Shown: positions 15,691 to 28,652 of the stretch, piece by piece
Position numbering within the stretch: position 1 is the stretch's first letter
How the letters are laid out: each line of letters opens with the position of its first letter
Position numbers and translations under genes: made by a program
The notes under the pieces: model-generated
Databases searched by the model: none
What the model was told of the DNA's origin: nothing
Seen by the model: the letters and a program-made list of their open reading frames with translations, nothing else
NCBI GenBank assembly: GCA_022747635.1
Contig: JAKTNV010000005.1
Coordinates: forward strand, 35,079,836 to 35,143,835
Length of the DNA stretch: 64,000 nt
Direction of reading: 5' to 3'
Source: Hetaerina americana
Taxonomy: Eukaryota > Arthropoda > Insecta > Odonata > Calopterygidae

Positions 15691-16210
15691 ATTTAGCAGG
15701 AGCGCCTCGCGAATGATAAAAAGGGAGGGAACCAAAAAGATGTTTCAGGATCCGGGGTGAAACAGAAAGATATTCGTGCAAGATTGATGGGTAGGGGGAG
15801 GAGGGGAGGGGCTTCGGGCGGGAAGATGTCAGGGAGACGTGCAATAAACCCTTGACCACGAGAGCGCCCGCGTTGCGTGCTCCGAGAGATCAGATGACGC
15901 TGCAATGGAAGTGGAAAGATCGGATCACGTGACCGTATCTTTATAGTGGGCTCTCCTGCACGCCGTGCCCGCCCCCCTGGAAATCACCCCTCCCCCTCCC
16001 CCGGCAAATGTCCGCCGCCCCCCGGTTTTCGCGCCGAGCGCGATGTAAACCTCGCCCCGGGACTCCCACGCCTGGTCGGGAGGAAGCCGAGCTCTCTTCC
16101 CTAGATTACATATTTTCCGGAGGCGTCGAGGCGTCCCGTAATTCCTCTCCCATACACACCTTATGAGCCGCGTCCAGAGTTCTACCTCCTACGGCCGAGT
16201 CCTCTCCTTG
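15690..16210. other. GC/CpG-rich island
   Basis: This block contains C-rich runs and many CpG dinucleotides inside AT-rich surroundings. A TATA-like TTTATAG occurs near 15940 just before the most C-rich part. It could be a promoter-associated CpG island or the remains of a GC-rich repeat; no coding frame supports either. Confidence 0.4.
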
Positions 16211-19200
16211 GATTTAATGACGAAATATTTTGGGATTGCAAGTTTTTAAAAAACCGCAGCAAGGAATGAATGAGATTCACGCTTAAATTGGGATGAAAAA
16301 GGACAAAAAATTGCTTGATAAGTGAATTATGATTCAAAAATGCAAATGTTCTTTTCAATTTATTTTGAAGCGTGTTAAAGATATTTCGTGTAGGTTAAGT
16401 AAACAAAAAGGTTGAAAGTCAACATTTTGCAACCGAGCCCGATGAGATTTTTAGCGACACACCGCACATATTTGTAAATTAATGGAATAGCAAAACGCAT
16501 AATGAGTAAAAATAATAATATTTAAATTATCATCAAAATGATATTTGGCACTAAAATATTTTTTAAATGTATTCGTGAGACTATAGAATTACGTGTCATT
16601 ACTAGATATAGGAAGGCTATAATTTTAATGAGATCACGTAAAAGGCAGTCCAATTGTGCGATTGTTTGAAAATATCCACTCAAACAAGTATCAAAGTAAA
16701 GGAGAATAATAAAGAGTATATAATAAATCGAATCCTCAATACTAGAATTGTAAAGTTTAAAAAATTGAATCCAAAATATTCAGAGATGACGGTGAATCAA
16801 TAATACCCCGGTGAGGTTAAGTTTTAGTAGGACACGCATTCAAAATATCTCCCCGCTTCGCCTGGCAAGACACATCCTGAGGCCCTACAATACTTATATA
16901 ATAAACCCTTCTTCGATTCCGCATTTTTTCTGCCTTCCTTCATCCCACCAACATGCTTATCCTTTTTCTCCTCCTAACTCCCTTGCCTAGCGTCCTCTCT
17001 TCTAACAGTTTACAGCATTCCGCAGCAAATGAAAATGCTCTGCATCCATCTTTGCTACCTTCTTTGAATATCTCCCTCTCTCTTTCCACCCACTCTACCC
17101 GGTACTTCTATGTTGACTTTCCTATTCATCCAATTTACCTCTTCCATCTTTCTCCGCTACCACATCTCAAAAACCGTCAGCCTACGCTTATTATCATGCT
17201 TCAACGACCAAATTTCCGGGCCCTACAAAACCACGCACCATTCCATAGCATCTTTAGTTTTTTCTTATCATCACTACTTAATGTCCCGAACAAATGAAAT
17301 TGATATTCGAATTTCTTTCATATTTTAATGTTTCTTACTACTGAGTACATTACACACAGCACATTCTTTCATGCTTTATCTTACCTTACCAAAGAGTACA
17401 TGCAACATGAATAGCTTAAGGCCTATGATATTATTACGCTTAATTTAGATATTACATAAAGGAACAAATGAATTGATGCTCAACGCAATTACATTCAGGG
17501 AATGTGTTTCGTTCCTTCATTTGCACACAAAAAGAGGCTGGAATTTCAGCGCACTCTACCGAGTGACGCTTTACCAACTTCGTCCATAAGAGGCTTGATT
17601 TGCGCACTCACATTCTAGGCGTCGGCGTCTGTCCCCTCGAATTAATTCTCCATCTGCATGCTTATCGCCGCATTATATCGTTTTTTCTATCGCCATTAGC
17701 TTCAGCGAACGCTTCAAGTGTTCATCGGCATCCCTTTATGAGCATCGGTCATTCTTCAAAATCATCAGATAAGTCAATGACATTTCATGCTGTAAAATGT
17801 TTATTTGATGAATTATTTGTATGCTAATTCAAATTTCAATTTTAAACGTCAAATTCGTGTGACTAGCCCTTACCATTATCAGCTGAATTTCTCAAATTTA
17901 TATTCAAGATGTAGTTTAATCAATCAAACTGCTTGACGGTATCAATGCTTTCCGACCTTTCTTCGCTCGAACGATAGATTTTTTTAGGGGCATACATTAA
18001 TGAGGCATTTTTACATAATGTGCTCCTTTCTTAGACTGCCAGTGAACTTCAACGAGCTCAAGATATCAATTCATTGTCGAATCCTAGGTTTTATTTTCAA
18101 TATTTAGGAACAATTGAGCAAGATTTTGGAACTTGATTCCAAAAGGAGGCGTCCCTCAACTTGTCCTAAACTCACATTTTTTACACAAAATAAGGTAAGA
18201 TATAGTATTATTTTTTTCTGGTATAATGTCGTGTATTTTGACCCAAAGATTTTAAAACCAAACTGCATAATTATGCTTGAGGAGAAATAAATTAAATTAT
18301 GGTGAGTATATTTATGTTCTAAACATCTAGAGGCGAAATGTATTATCACAGAATGTAAGTTGGAATTTATTTACTCGATGATCAGTCAAATGTATCATTA
18401 GCAGCTATTCCATCATGCAAAAACTTAAGAGTGTTCATGCACAAACCAAATGGCGAACTAAATATTTTCGTTTTCATAGTGAACTCCTCGCTTTAGTATA
18501 GCAAATATTCCGATGAAAACACAACCTTAAGCCAGGGTGATCTTTAAATCATAATACCTAATTAATGTGTGCAGCATAAGGAAAACATTTTTTTAGTTAC
18601 GTTAAAAATATAATAACTGATCATTAAATACTGTGAAAATACAGTCACACGCACAAAAGTTCACTGACTGCCCAAGCGGGCAAGTATAAACCGTCCCGGT
18701 GAGTGATACGCTTTAGTTGTCTATGTTCAGCAGCATCTGAAAGCTACCCAACGTGAGAAAATGAAAATCGATGTTTCAATTAATTATATTCCTTTCGAGT
18801 TCATTCCATTAAATACAATAATCATTACTTCTCTCGGTTTTCTAACCCCACAAAAATTATTCACTGCTGAAAGTAACTACGCAGGTTAGATAAGTAGGAA
18901 CGTTGACTGTAATCTCATTGTCGGTGAGCTCGGAGGTCATAAATACCGTTATCTGACATTTGTTTTTCTTTTGGCTATGTCCGTTTTTTACTATCAACCA
19001 GGGACATCTGGGTGGTATTTTAACTATCGTCTGAAATAATTCACTTGGTGAACAATCAGTAGGTATGTGCGTAAATGTTCACGTGTATGCGAGTGTATAT
19101 ATAAATAATTATAATCTGACCTCAGTCCCCCTCCCACCCTACCGTTCTGCACTTTCATTTATTTTGTCCTGCATTTAACGCGAAACATCTGATTACCCTA

Positions 19201-20130
19201 TTCATGAACATATCGACACTCATTTTTAAGAATAGAAAACATTTCTTTCACAAAGGATATGTATGGCACAAATAAAAAAAAATAGATTTCCACCATTCAT
19301 GATTTTATATATTTTCGGGGTGTATTTACCCACTGCTAAACGAAAGTGTTTGAAATATTTTATCACGAAATCATGAAGAATTTTCGATATTTTAATGCTT
19401 TTCAATCAACCGAGCAAATTGTGCAAATGACCTGACAGATTACTCTAATCCCAATGCCACGCAAAATTCTTCGTGGGATAGAAAACAAGTTTGGCGTTCT
19501 TTGATATACGTGCATGTAGCTTTATGTTGATAGACTTGAGCATGTGAAAGCATATTTAGATCGACGTCGTCTGCGGAAACTCTTTGCGTGCTCTCCGAGG
19601 CAATTCACTCGTTCCGTTTCGGTGGAATACACGTATAATGTTGCCTCAATTATTAATTCTAACGGCTGAGATCAGAGAGTTTGAAGCATCTCATGTCACG
19701 TTCCAACACAATTAATGCATCAGTTTTGTCATGATAAAAAAAAGCTTAAATACTTTTCCAACGGAATTTCTTTCGACTCCTCAGAGAGGATATTCCTATC
19801 TTTTCTGAGCATATCAAACAGAGCAGGCGGATTTTATAAGTGGTCACTTATTCACAATGAGGCAAAACCATTCAGATATGATTAAGGAAAGCCCAGGAGG
19901 AAGGGAGAGTGAGAAAGTGAAAGGGAAGGTAGTTTCACAGACATATATCTTTCCCGGGGTGGCACAATCGGCCCGCGTCAAAATGGACTGACAGTAGTCG
20001 ACCCCATTCCACTCACCGCCTATCACAAGTTGATATGGACGTCACACACACCCCAAATTTGTATGTTAATTCACTCTCTACACCCTTCGCCTTTCCACAT
20101 TAAACTCACACTTTACCCCTACCCCTCTAT
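16211..20130. other. No recognisable gene; AT-rich DNA with a pyrimidine-rich patch
   Basis: About 16910-17290 is pyrimidine-rich and yields long but low-complexity frames rich in Leu, Ser, Pro and Phe, typical of strand-biased noncoding DNA. The remainder is AT-rich. No element ends, tRNA boxes or recognisable protein motifs were found. Confidence 0.55.
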
Positions 20131-20720
20131 TTAATTCCCTAATGCATTCCCCTCTTCCAACACTCCCGACGCCTTCTTCCTTCGCACAGGACGCCCGGCG
20201 GTCACCTCCGCACCCCACACGGCACCCTCATCCACATCCTCCCCCAACCCCGAACGCCGTCACCCGGTCCAAATGGGGTGTGGGGAAGGGGGTTAGAGTT
20301 GAGGGCCCCATTCCGTGCTCACGTCCATCGCCTTTCAACCGAACCATCCCACCTGAACGCGCCGAGTGCCCGGGCGGCTAGGACGCGAGTTTTTTTCCCT
20401 CCTATCCTTCCTTCCCCCAGCCCTTTCCCCTCCCAATCCCTGGCGATTAAGCGACTCCCTTTGGTCTCTATAAGGCGCCGCCGATCTCTTGACAAGAACA
20501 CGCCATGTCCTCCGCAGGAGATGTCACTGGAAGCACCTGGTTAGTCGGGGCAGGATATGCGTGGGGGTGTAGGAACGGGGGGGGGATGGGAGCCGAGGTA
20601 TGCGGGGACGTAGGTATCTTAAATGGAGAGGAGCGGAAAGTGGAGAGGGGCAGGAGTACGGAGAGAGGAAGGGTGTATACCATTGGAAGGGCATAGCGAA
20701 ACGACAAAGGGGCAGCCATG
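20131..20720. other. GC-rich island, strand-asymmetric
   Basis: The first half is C-rich and the second half G-rich on the plus strand, with frequent CpG. The open frames on both strands are Pro/Arg/Ser-rich shadows of this composition and are not called as genes. Candidate CpG island or GC-rich repeat. Confidence 0.4.
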
Positions 20721-21756
20721 CAAGAGGAAGTGGTGGATGAAAAAATAGGGAGAGATTCGGAATGGAGGGAGTGAAATGGAGAAATTCTGTATAATCTCTT
20801 TTAAGCGTCACCAAATGCTTTGCGATGAGCTCTCCGGAGAAATTTATATAAAAAAACCAAACGCCATCATCCGCTCTATCGTCATTCAAAGAACCACCGG
20901 AATCATCTGCCCCGTCTGAAACCGAAGGCCAGGTGTGATGCCGGCGAATTGCTCATTCGAAAACTATTATCGACAGGCTCACGAAACCTCCCTTAAAAAT
21001 TATTTCTAGACTTTGGGGCTGATGCATTGACTTGGAATCCGAGTTTAAACTCAAGTGATTGGTATTATATTAGCGTAGGTGGCAAAATTTCTTAATGATA
21101 CGCGAGTGCCTTGACAGATCAAGACTTTACGTACTGCATTCCGCACACGAACGAGAGCACACTACTAAGATTTAGCAAAGCAATATATTTGCAATATTTT
21201 TGCAAGCAGTTTTTACAGTTTATCATTTTTCACCAATCCTCCTTTTTTTCAAATAATATTGGCAGTTTAGTTCGTAGATAAATTAGCCTGATAATTCACA
21301 AAATATCGATATCATTGAAGAACTATTAACTTATTCTGAATATCTCAGTTCAATTCCGACGCATTAAAAAAAACAGCAAGAAAAATAAAATACTTGGAAT
21401 GTAAATTAATATCTAAAGTTAAGGAAGACATGATAGGGCCTTCTCTTGGGGATTGAAATTGGGATGAGAGCTAATCAAGTCAAGTAAGGTTTGTAGATCC
21501 TCAGGCATTAGTTAGCCCAGCGGAAAAGAAAAGGGCTTTTGTTAACTGTATCTATTCAAAATCAATAAGCAAAGCCCTGAATGAAGATTTACCACAGGAG
21601 ATCTTGATGAAATTATGAATAACTAGCTAAGAAGTATAACTAAAACATCATAACAATATGGAATAAATTTAGAACAAAAAACGCTTCCATTTAGGGGAAG
21701 TATTTTGGAAGATATTAGGCGTAATAGCACGGAAATTAGAAGAATGGTATTGACAA
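20721..21756. other. No recognisable gene
   Basis: AT-rich DNA leading up to the SINE target site. Frames are short; no motif, terminal repeat or RNA box was recognised. Confidence 0.55.
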
Positions 21757-21768
21757 AGTATATATTCG
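21757..21768. repeat. Target site duplication, left copy (SINE family B)
   Basis: AGTATATATTCG here is repeated exactly at 22080-22091. It brackets the SINE and fixes its two ends. Confidence 0.8.
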
Positions 21769-22079
21769 TAGTAGTAGTTTTGAGGGGAGGCGACCGACAG
21801 CTAAGGTCATTTGCGCCATAGGGGAAGAAGGACAGGAAAGGATGAAGGGTGGAGAGAAACCCGGCGTCGGCATTAGCCTACTCTTTACGAAAGGCGCCAA
21901 GGGGTCCGCGGCTTAACGTCCCATCCGACGGACGGCGTACTCACTCAAAGTGCCCTCCACAAAGCACCTCAAGTAGGGATCGAGAGTACCTCTGAAAAAT
22001 ATTCAACACCGCCGGGATTTGAACCCGGGCCCTCAGGGTGGGAAGCCAGTACGTTAGCCCCCGCACCATCTCGATCCCG
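21769..22079 (-). mobile_element. tRNA-derived SINE, family B, complete copy
   Basis: This 311-bp non-autonomous retroelement is bounded by a 12-bp target duplication. Read on the minus strand it begins with a tRNA-like head: an A-box-like TGGTGCGGGGGC at 22068-22057 and a B box GGTTCAAATCC at 22025-22015, so transcription by RNA polymerase III is expected. The body (about 21800-21990) contains blocks shared with 43.7 and 45.9 kb, such as GACGGACGGCG and the GGTGGAGAGAAACCCGGCG segment. The 3' end is a short ACT-type repeat (about 21769-21776). It encodes no protein and would depend on a LINE for mobility. The intact target duplication suggests a fairly young insertion. A true tRNA gene is unlikely because of the 240-bp non-tRNA body and the flanking duplication. 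Confidence 0.82.
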
Positions 22080-22091
22080 AGTATATATTCG
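22080..22091. repeat. Target site duplication, right copy (SINE family B)
   Basis: Exact 12-bp match to 21757-21768, directly abutting the 5' end of the minus-strand SINE. Confidence 0.8.
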
Positions 22092-25000
22092 CGAAGAAGA
22101 GGAAATTGATGAAAGGTACCTTAACGTAAATAACGTTGCATAGTGAGAACATACTATTGATGGCATTTATTTTGAGGCTGAATGATTCCTAAACCTGGAC
22201 ATTGAAGGAAAAGCGTGAGCGTAAATTCGAAACTTTTTGTATGTGGACATGAATTAGAATTGAATAATTAAGCATGAATAAGAGGATGGTAATAGACAAA
22301 GGTTTACACATAATGGAAAAAGAGGAGGCTGCTGGTTGAAAATCGAAAGAGAATATGTCTGTGGAGGAAATATGGCTAGGTAGTGGTATGGTGAAGGTCC
22401 AGATAAGAGGGGGAATATTGGGAATACGGAGAAACGACTAAAGAGAATAGTCTTTCCGGACGGCACAAAGACTGGCTGAGGGTTTTATTAACTGGATGAA
22501 GGGATAATGTAATTGGGAGAAAAAGATAGATTTGAGGACATCCTCGACCACATGTATACTTAACTTTCGTGAAAAAAGTCTACTTCTACTTTTCAGACGG
22601 AATATGACAATGAACATTTGAAATAAATATAATAATGATACTCCTCAGTGTTTCTTCAGTATGGACTCACTGTAACCTGATATTTGTTGGAGATTCGGAG
22701 GCGAATAATTTACATGTAGTATCGTAGGATGTAATGTACATAGTTCCTTAGAAAACGTTTCTAATAATTTTATAGCTTTTACGGCTATATGATTAAAATT
22801 TTACCCAAAGTTCCGATAGCAGAATCATATTTTCTAGATTACACAAATGAAATTGCATCTTCAACAGTATCAGAATATGTATTTCAAACTGAGTATACCA
22901 AATAATCCGACTGGATGAAATATTATGGATACTTTAAATGAATTATACGACGTTTTTTTGAATTTCTGTAATTTGAAAATCCTTAGATGAAAATTTAATT
23001 TCAAAACCAGGCCGTGTAATAAACCTGTCATGATTATTCTGATAATAAAACAGTTATATGTATATTAAATTAATGTTGGTCAAATCCATGTTGATTAATA
23101 CCATGATAGATTCGGTGCTTGAAAATTAGGTCAATCTGAGAGGGTGGATGCTATATAATGGGCAGAAGCGAACACGATCTTTCAGAACTGTTTTTCTGAA
23201 CCCAAAGCCAAAATAAAATATCTTTGCTAAATAAATTCCACAGAAGAAGTTTTCAGTGTATTAAGTAAACCATTGATAAAGTTTTAGTGAAAAGTGGGAA
23301 AATATTTTTGAAAAGAAACCGTCGGATGTAACAGTTAATTAAGAAAAAACTGATTCAATTTCAGATATGCAAGCGACTAGGGGGAAGGATGATATGCTAA
23401 AAAACCTGTTTAGAATTGAGTTCAAACTCAGTGGCAAAACAAACCATCGAGTCGCTAGAAGTAAATTAATTAAATAAACTTGCTTAATAGGAAAGGACAG
23501 GGTTGTGAATGAGGCATTAGTTATCAAGAACGCAAGTAACTCTTCCGCGAGAGTAGCTAGAATAAAAATGTGAACATATTTCACGCTGACTAAGCTGCAG
23601 CTTTTATGAATGTTTTCTGCTTGGATTCATAACAAATTGATGCGATGAACTTCAGGCGCAATGAATTCTCGGAAGCATTAATGACGCGATCCATTACAAC
23701 ATTTAATTATTAAAAATCTACCCATACATCACTTTCAGTGGCGACTCATAGGCATTGTTCTTAGTTTTTACGGATGTCCACTTACACATTTTCCAACTTG
23801 AAGATCAGTTTCCTTGATGACGATGCCAAAACTTACTTCACCGCCACCTGCCTTCTAAACCCGTCGCATTTCAAAATGACTCGTTAAGGAAATATTTACC
23901 CATTCTTGATATGAAGCAACCTGATAAAAGTCGGTAACAAAGTAAACGGTGGATATTAAAAATATCCTAAAAAAATGTATAGCTATATCTTTTGAAAAGA
24001 AGAAGATATCTCTTTCCCAGTTTTCTTGAGTAGTGTTTTGGATCTATTGAACTGAGTGAATTTACATATCAAGCGTACTACATACAAGCGTAGAGAGGGA
24101 AGGCTTAGAGGATAATCAATAATCAAGAAAAATAAATAAAATAGGGAAGACGTCAAGTGGTAGGAATGAGATAAAAATGGCAAGCCGTAAAAATGGGTTG
24201 GGACATTTGCTGCAGACGGCGCAGGCTTGCTGTGCATTCGATAAGAAAATTGCAATCCGGCGATAGAGACAGAGAAGCTCCTGGTTAAAAAGACGGAGAA
24301 TTTCTCATGGAAAAGAGAGATATTCGCGGGAAGAAGGGATGAATCGGAATGATAAAAGATTATCGAGGTTGTCTTGAAGTTAAAGAATGTAGAATACTGG
24401 TGGTCAACTGTGGGAAACACTCGCGTTCCAAAACAACTTTACTACTCTCCATAGATGAAAATATATGGAATTAAAAGCAGTTTGATTTTAAATTGCACAT
24501 ATATAAAACGGTAGAAAAATATTTCTGAAAAGGATCTATTGGAATTCATTGTATTTATCTCTACACATCAAATGAGATAAATACGGAGAAGTAGGCAGTG
24601 TTATTCAGTTGACGTTTTATAAACCAGAGGGCCCACAATCTATAATTGTAGGATTTAATCGAATCTTTAGCTAAACAATACATGTACAATTTCTTTTACA
24701 TAGGAAGGTACAATGATAAAAGGATAAAACTGCTGAAAATAAAAGTGGGAATCAAACCATTAAATGAGGAATTTTGTAAACAAGGGTTGGAAAAGGGAAG
24801 TTTTATGGAAATCTGCTAGAAATTGACACAATGGATTGGATAGGACATGAAGAATCAGAGAGAAATTTATTGAATGGCAGAGACTTCAACAGATTCAGGC
24901 CAAATGAAGTCGTTGGGAAGTAATGGTTTCAGGAAAATGCACTGCGAAGTACTCTAGAAATATATATTTAACGAAGAGAATTGTAATAGTGAATTTGATG

Positions 25001-25328
25001 ATGGTGGGTGCGACTGATATAACTTAGCAAAATATATAGAAACACTTTCGAATGGGATGCATATTATCTGACTTTGGGATGAACAGCCATTAAAATCGGG
25101 TTACTGCATCATCCACCATCATTTGGCGAGTACATCTATTTCGAATATTCATATTTTCGACATCCATTCATCCGGTGAATCTGGAACCTTTCCTTTGCCA
25201 ACACTTGAAAATAATTCACAAATAAAACGAATAACGACGTCATTCCTGAAAGGACCATGACTGCAAAGTGCAATTGAACCACATGAAGGACATTTGAGTT
25301 CGAGAAGTGATATTGCACTTGTACTTAC
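22092..25328. other. No recognisable gene; AT-rich DNA
   Basis: The longest frame, about 145 codons on the minus strand at 23983-24420, is Ser/Phe/Leu-rich and follows a purine-biased plus strand; it has no recognisable motif. Around 24830-24880 a short plus-strand reading (WIGHEESERNLL) faintly resembles a LINE C-terminal motif, too little to call. Confidence 0.5.
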
Positions 25329-25396
25329 CGACCCGAAACCCGAGGATCCGTTTTGCATTCGTGCCGGACTGGACCTCGGAGCTCGGAGGGCAGAAA
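25329..25396 (-). other. Possible minus-strand exon
   Basis: On the minus strand this 68-bp segment is preceded by a pyrimidine-rich stretch ending in CAG (25399-25397) and followed by a strong splice-donor sequence, GTAAGTAC (25328-25321). It is GC-richer than the DNA on its donor side and stays open in more than one frame. A second donor-like GTGAGT lies just upstream at about 25447-25442. I recognise no protein family in the translation. The splice signals are what I see; calling it an exon is inference, since such matches also occur by chance. Confidence 0.25.
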
Positions 25397-27345
25397 CTGA
25401 AGAAGTAATTTGAATTGCGGGAAGCCGACGATCTGGACCGACTCACCGCTGGGATATTATTTGTTACAATGGAGAACTAAGAAGAGGTGATGGCATCACT
25501 CAGCTAACTTGATGGAAAAGGAATAAGGCCAGGGAGGGAGAAATAATGGTGGTGGAAAAAGGTCGCAGAGGGGTCACGCGCGGCGACGGACGGCGGTGGG
25601 CTTGGCGACAGGGCGTGGGCACGGGGTTCGCGAATGTGGAAAGTCGAGATGCGCGATTGGGGGTCGGAAGTGGGGACCCGCTTGAGGCGGCGACGAAAAA
25701 AGGAAACCTTTTACGGGATGCGAGGAATGCAGGGGAGGAATCGAATGTTTGGGTGGAAATGAGTGGAAGTGGACGATTCCCTCGGAGTCTTCTGTGCTGT
25801 AGTTTCGGGTGTATTTCACGAAAGGTTGAAACCAGTTAAACCGGTCCCTACTCCATTTCTTGCCCTCCATCGGGGCGGTTCGTTTCTATCTATCACTCCG
25901 CATCCTCCCCGCAGCCCCCTTAAGCCTTCCTACCTCCTCCTCCCCGGGAGAGGGGGGGGAGCTCGAGCGTGGTGGAATCGAACTATCCACTAAAAAAATG
26001 CCCCCGTTCCCCTCCCCGATTGTTTTTCTCTAATTACCTCCCGCCCTGCCTTTATTTCACTCTAATCTCCCCCCTCCCTCTCCATTCCCCTTCCCGTCCC
26101 CCCTCTCTCTATCCAGGAGAAAGGCTCGATTCCGAACGGACTCTCCGCATCCTTCTCCCCACCATAATTATATCTCTCCTTACATCTCCAACCCCGTCTT
26201 ATCTTCGCATCCGTGTCCTCCCCACTTTTCCCTTCCGTCTTTCCCGTTTTGCGTAGCGCCTCCCGATTGCAATGACACTTCCATTCCTCCCGTCTTCATT
26301 TCCGTGAGTACTCATAAATACGTCTCGTTCGATATATTTCTGCAAGGCCATAATTGATATCGCGGCTTTTTAATTAGCCACACGAGAATAACCTGGCGTA
26401 AATTTTGTGAAATTTGAACTCCTGGGACTATGAAGCAGCTGCCTTTAAAATGACACCTTATTGCTGAAATCGAAATCGAATAGTGAGTTTTTAAGAATTT
26501 CGAATGTTACGGCGAATCTGACTAGCTCAATCAGGTGGAATTAATTCATAAAGTCTTCTGCATGGGAGAATCTAATTTTTGTGCCTTCCTATACTGCAAA
26601 AAATTACTAAGTTACCATAACATTCATGTTGCGGATCTATAATTAACCTCTTGTGAAATCGGCAAACAAGATAAACACGGTTAATCCCAGAAAAAGAGGA
26701 AAACGAACGCAATGAAATATATTGCTTGAAACCAATGCACGATTGGGGTTGACGTTAGTCATAGCAATAGGTTTTACGCTCTCGTATTACGAGAAATAAA
26801 CCCTTTGCATTCACTTCAATCTGAAAGGAAAAAATTGCACATTATAGATCCGTTTCAACCGGCACAAAATTCCATTCGGCACTCAAATTAGTTCCTACTC
26901 TTCCGCGAGATTAATTTCTAGCATAGAGTTGAAGTATTTGTGGTTCGAATGCACATCCATAGTAGCTAACGGTAAAATAGTCATGAATAAGGTATGTTAC
27001 AAATTTTTAAAAATAATATCCCACAAGAAATTATTCGTATTCATGTAATTTGCTCTTTAACCCTGGCTTTGACGGTTGATTGCCCTTCAATTCGTCCTGC
27101 ACGCGTTGATCTTTCCTTTTTCCTTCCTTCCCCATGTTCCCTTCATTTTCCATTGCTTTATCGTGTTTTCATTTGTTTTCTCCCTTGCTCGGTGTATCTC
27201 ATCTCTATTTCAATTTGAAGGGGTTACAACCAGACGTGTGTTTGTGTGCCTGTCTAACTTTCCCTTCGGCAGCCATTAATTTCTTCGCGAATTCAATGGT
27301 TCTCGCTCCTTTCCCGGGGGGTCGTGCCGCGAGATTATGGTAAAA
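25397..27345. other. GC-rich island (25.5-26.27 kb) then AT-rich DNA, no gene
   Basis: About 25540-25980 is G-rich and 25860-26270 C/T-rich on the plus strand, with many CpGs, giving overlapping Pro/Ser/Arg-rich frames on both strands that are not credible genes. The pyrimidine-rich patch at 27100-27250 is similar. Bases 26300-27060 are ordinary AT-rich sequence. No element ends appear before the mariner target site. Confidence 0.45.
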
Positions 27346-27347
27346 TA

Positions 27348-27377
27348 TACTACCTTGATCAAAAAGTTCCCGGAATA
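27348..27377 (+). repeat. Left terminal inverted repeat of mariner
   Basis: 29 of the first 30 bases are part of the inverted repeat, with a single internal mismatch to the right end. It is the expected transposase binding site. Confidence 0.9.
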
Positions 27378-27553
27378 ACCACCGTGTGGTGCTCCCATCG
27401 TTCCGATTTGAGTTCTTTTTTTTTGTTAAATTGGTACATCTGTTGTTGATATTCCCTTTAAATCTTAGTGTCATAACTTGACATTTGCAAAAGTTACGTA
27501 GCCAAGAGTACATCTATCTCTGTGTGTGTTGGCGATTTTTTACAATTGCAGAA

Positions 27554-28627
27554 ATGGATTTAAATTTGCAACAACGAACTTGTATTAAATTTTGCGTAAA
27601 AAACGGATTTAGTGGCGCACGGACGTTGGAAATGTTGGAAAAGTGTTTCGGCAACGATTCTCTAAAAAAAACGGTCGTTTACCAGTGGCACGAGCGGTTC
27701 AGAAGTGGTCGTGAGTCAATCGAAGATGATGAACGCAGTGGCAGACCATCGACATCGAAAGTCGGTGAAAAAATTGATAAAGTAAAAGAAATGTTGGTCA
27801 ATAACCGCAAATTAACCATCAGAGAAATAGCGGAGGACTTGAACATTGCCTATGGATCCGCCCAAGACATTGTGGTTAATGATTTGGGTTTCCGTCGTGT
27901 AGCAGCAAAGTTGGTGCCAAAAGACCTCAATTTCATGCAAAAAAGAGACCGTGTTGACATCGCAAAAGACATGATTTGCGAGGCTGAATCCGATCCCACA
28001 TTCATCAAAAGGATCATTACTGGAGACGAGACGTGGGTTTATGAGTACGACACGCAATCCAGACATCAGGCAAGTGAATGGCGTTCACCAAATGAGCCGA
28101 GACCAAAAAAACCACGTCGTTTTCAGTCAAAAAAGAAGGCAATGCTGACGGTTTTCATGGATTACAACGGTGTAGTGCATCATGAATTTTTGCCAGAAGG
28201 CCAGACAGTAAACAAAGAGTATTATTTGGGCGTTATGAGACGTTTGCGTGAAGCAATTCGCCGAAAGAGACCAGAAATGTGGGCAGAAAACTCGTGGATT
28301 TCGCACCATGATAACGCACCGTCGCACAGTGCTATCATTATTCGTAATTTTTTGACGAAAAATGCAACAAATACCATCCAACAGCCACCGAATTCACCTG
28401 ATTTGGCTCCCTGTGACTTCTTTCTGTTCAATCGAGTTAAAAAACCATTACGGGGAACGCGTTTTAGCAGCCGAGAGGAAGTAATGGAAAAATCGCAGGA
28501 AGCACTGATGGACATACCGAAAACCGAATATAAAAAATGTTTCGAGGATTGGATCAAGCGCTGGCATAAGTGTGTTGCAGTCGATGGGGATTACTTTGAA
28601 GGGGACAATATAGATTTAGATGATTAA
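27554..28627 (+). CDS. Mariner transposase, D,D34D type, intact
   Basis: The protein (357 aa from the ATG at 27554) cuts and pastes the surrounding element at TA sites in the nucleus. The N-terminal ~110 residues form the paired helix-turn-helix DNA-binding region, including a YQWHERFRSGRESIEDDERS stretch and a GRPST linker. A mariner WVPHEL-like position reads LVPKDL. The catalytic triad is visible: D158 in TGDETW, D253 in HHDNAPSH and D288 in SPDLAPCDFFLF. Thirty-four residues separate the last two, the mariner hallmark. Length is close to the usual 345-360 aa. An upstream in-frame extension exists but would start at TTG, so the internal ATG just before the conserved N-terminus is preferred. 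No stop or frameshift occurs. A poly(A)-like AATAAA lies about 20 bp past the stop. Confidence 0.95.
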   Translation: MDLNLQQRTCIKFCVKNGFSGARTLEMLEKCFGNDSLKKTVVYQWHERFRSGRESIEDDERSGRPSTSKVGEKIDKVKEMLVNNRKLTIREIAEDLNIAYGSAQDIVVNDLGFRRVAAKLVPKDLNFMQKRDRVDIAKDMICEAESDPTFIKRIITGDETWVYEYDTQSRHQASEWRSPNEPRPKKPRRFQSKKKAMLTVFMDYNGVVHHEFLPEGQTVNKEYYLGVMRRLREAIRRKRPEMWAENSWISHHDNAPSHSAIIIRNFLTKNATNTIQQPPNSPDLAPCDFFLFNRVKKPLRGTRFSSREEVMEKSQEALMDIPKTEYKKCFEDWIKRWHKCVAVDGDYFEGDNIDLDD

Positions 28628-28652
28628 ACTTGTATTTTTAATTTTCTGAATA

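Noticed and set aside
22011..22079. A minus-strand tRNA gene
   Set aside because: The B box is good, but the 12-bp target duplication and shared non-tRNA body show it is the head of a SINE.
23983..24420. 145-codon minus-strand open frame
   Set aside because: Ser/Phe/Leu-rich, follows purine bias of the plus strand, no recognisable domain.
24830..24900. Possible LINE C-terminal motif (WIGHEESERNLL)
   Set aside because: Single short resemblance with no supporting neighbouring motif.
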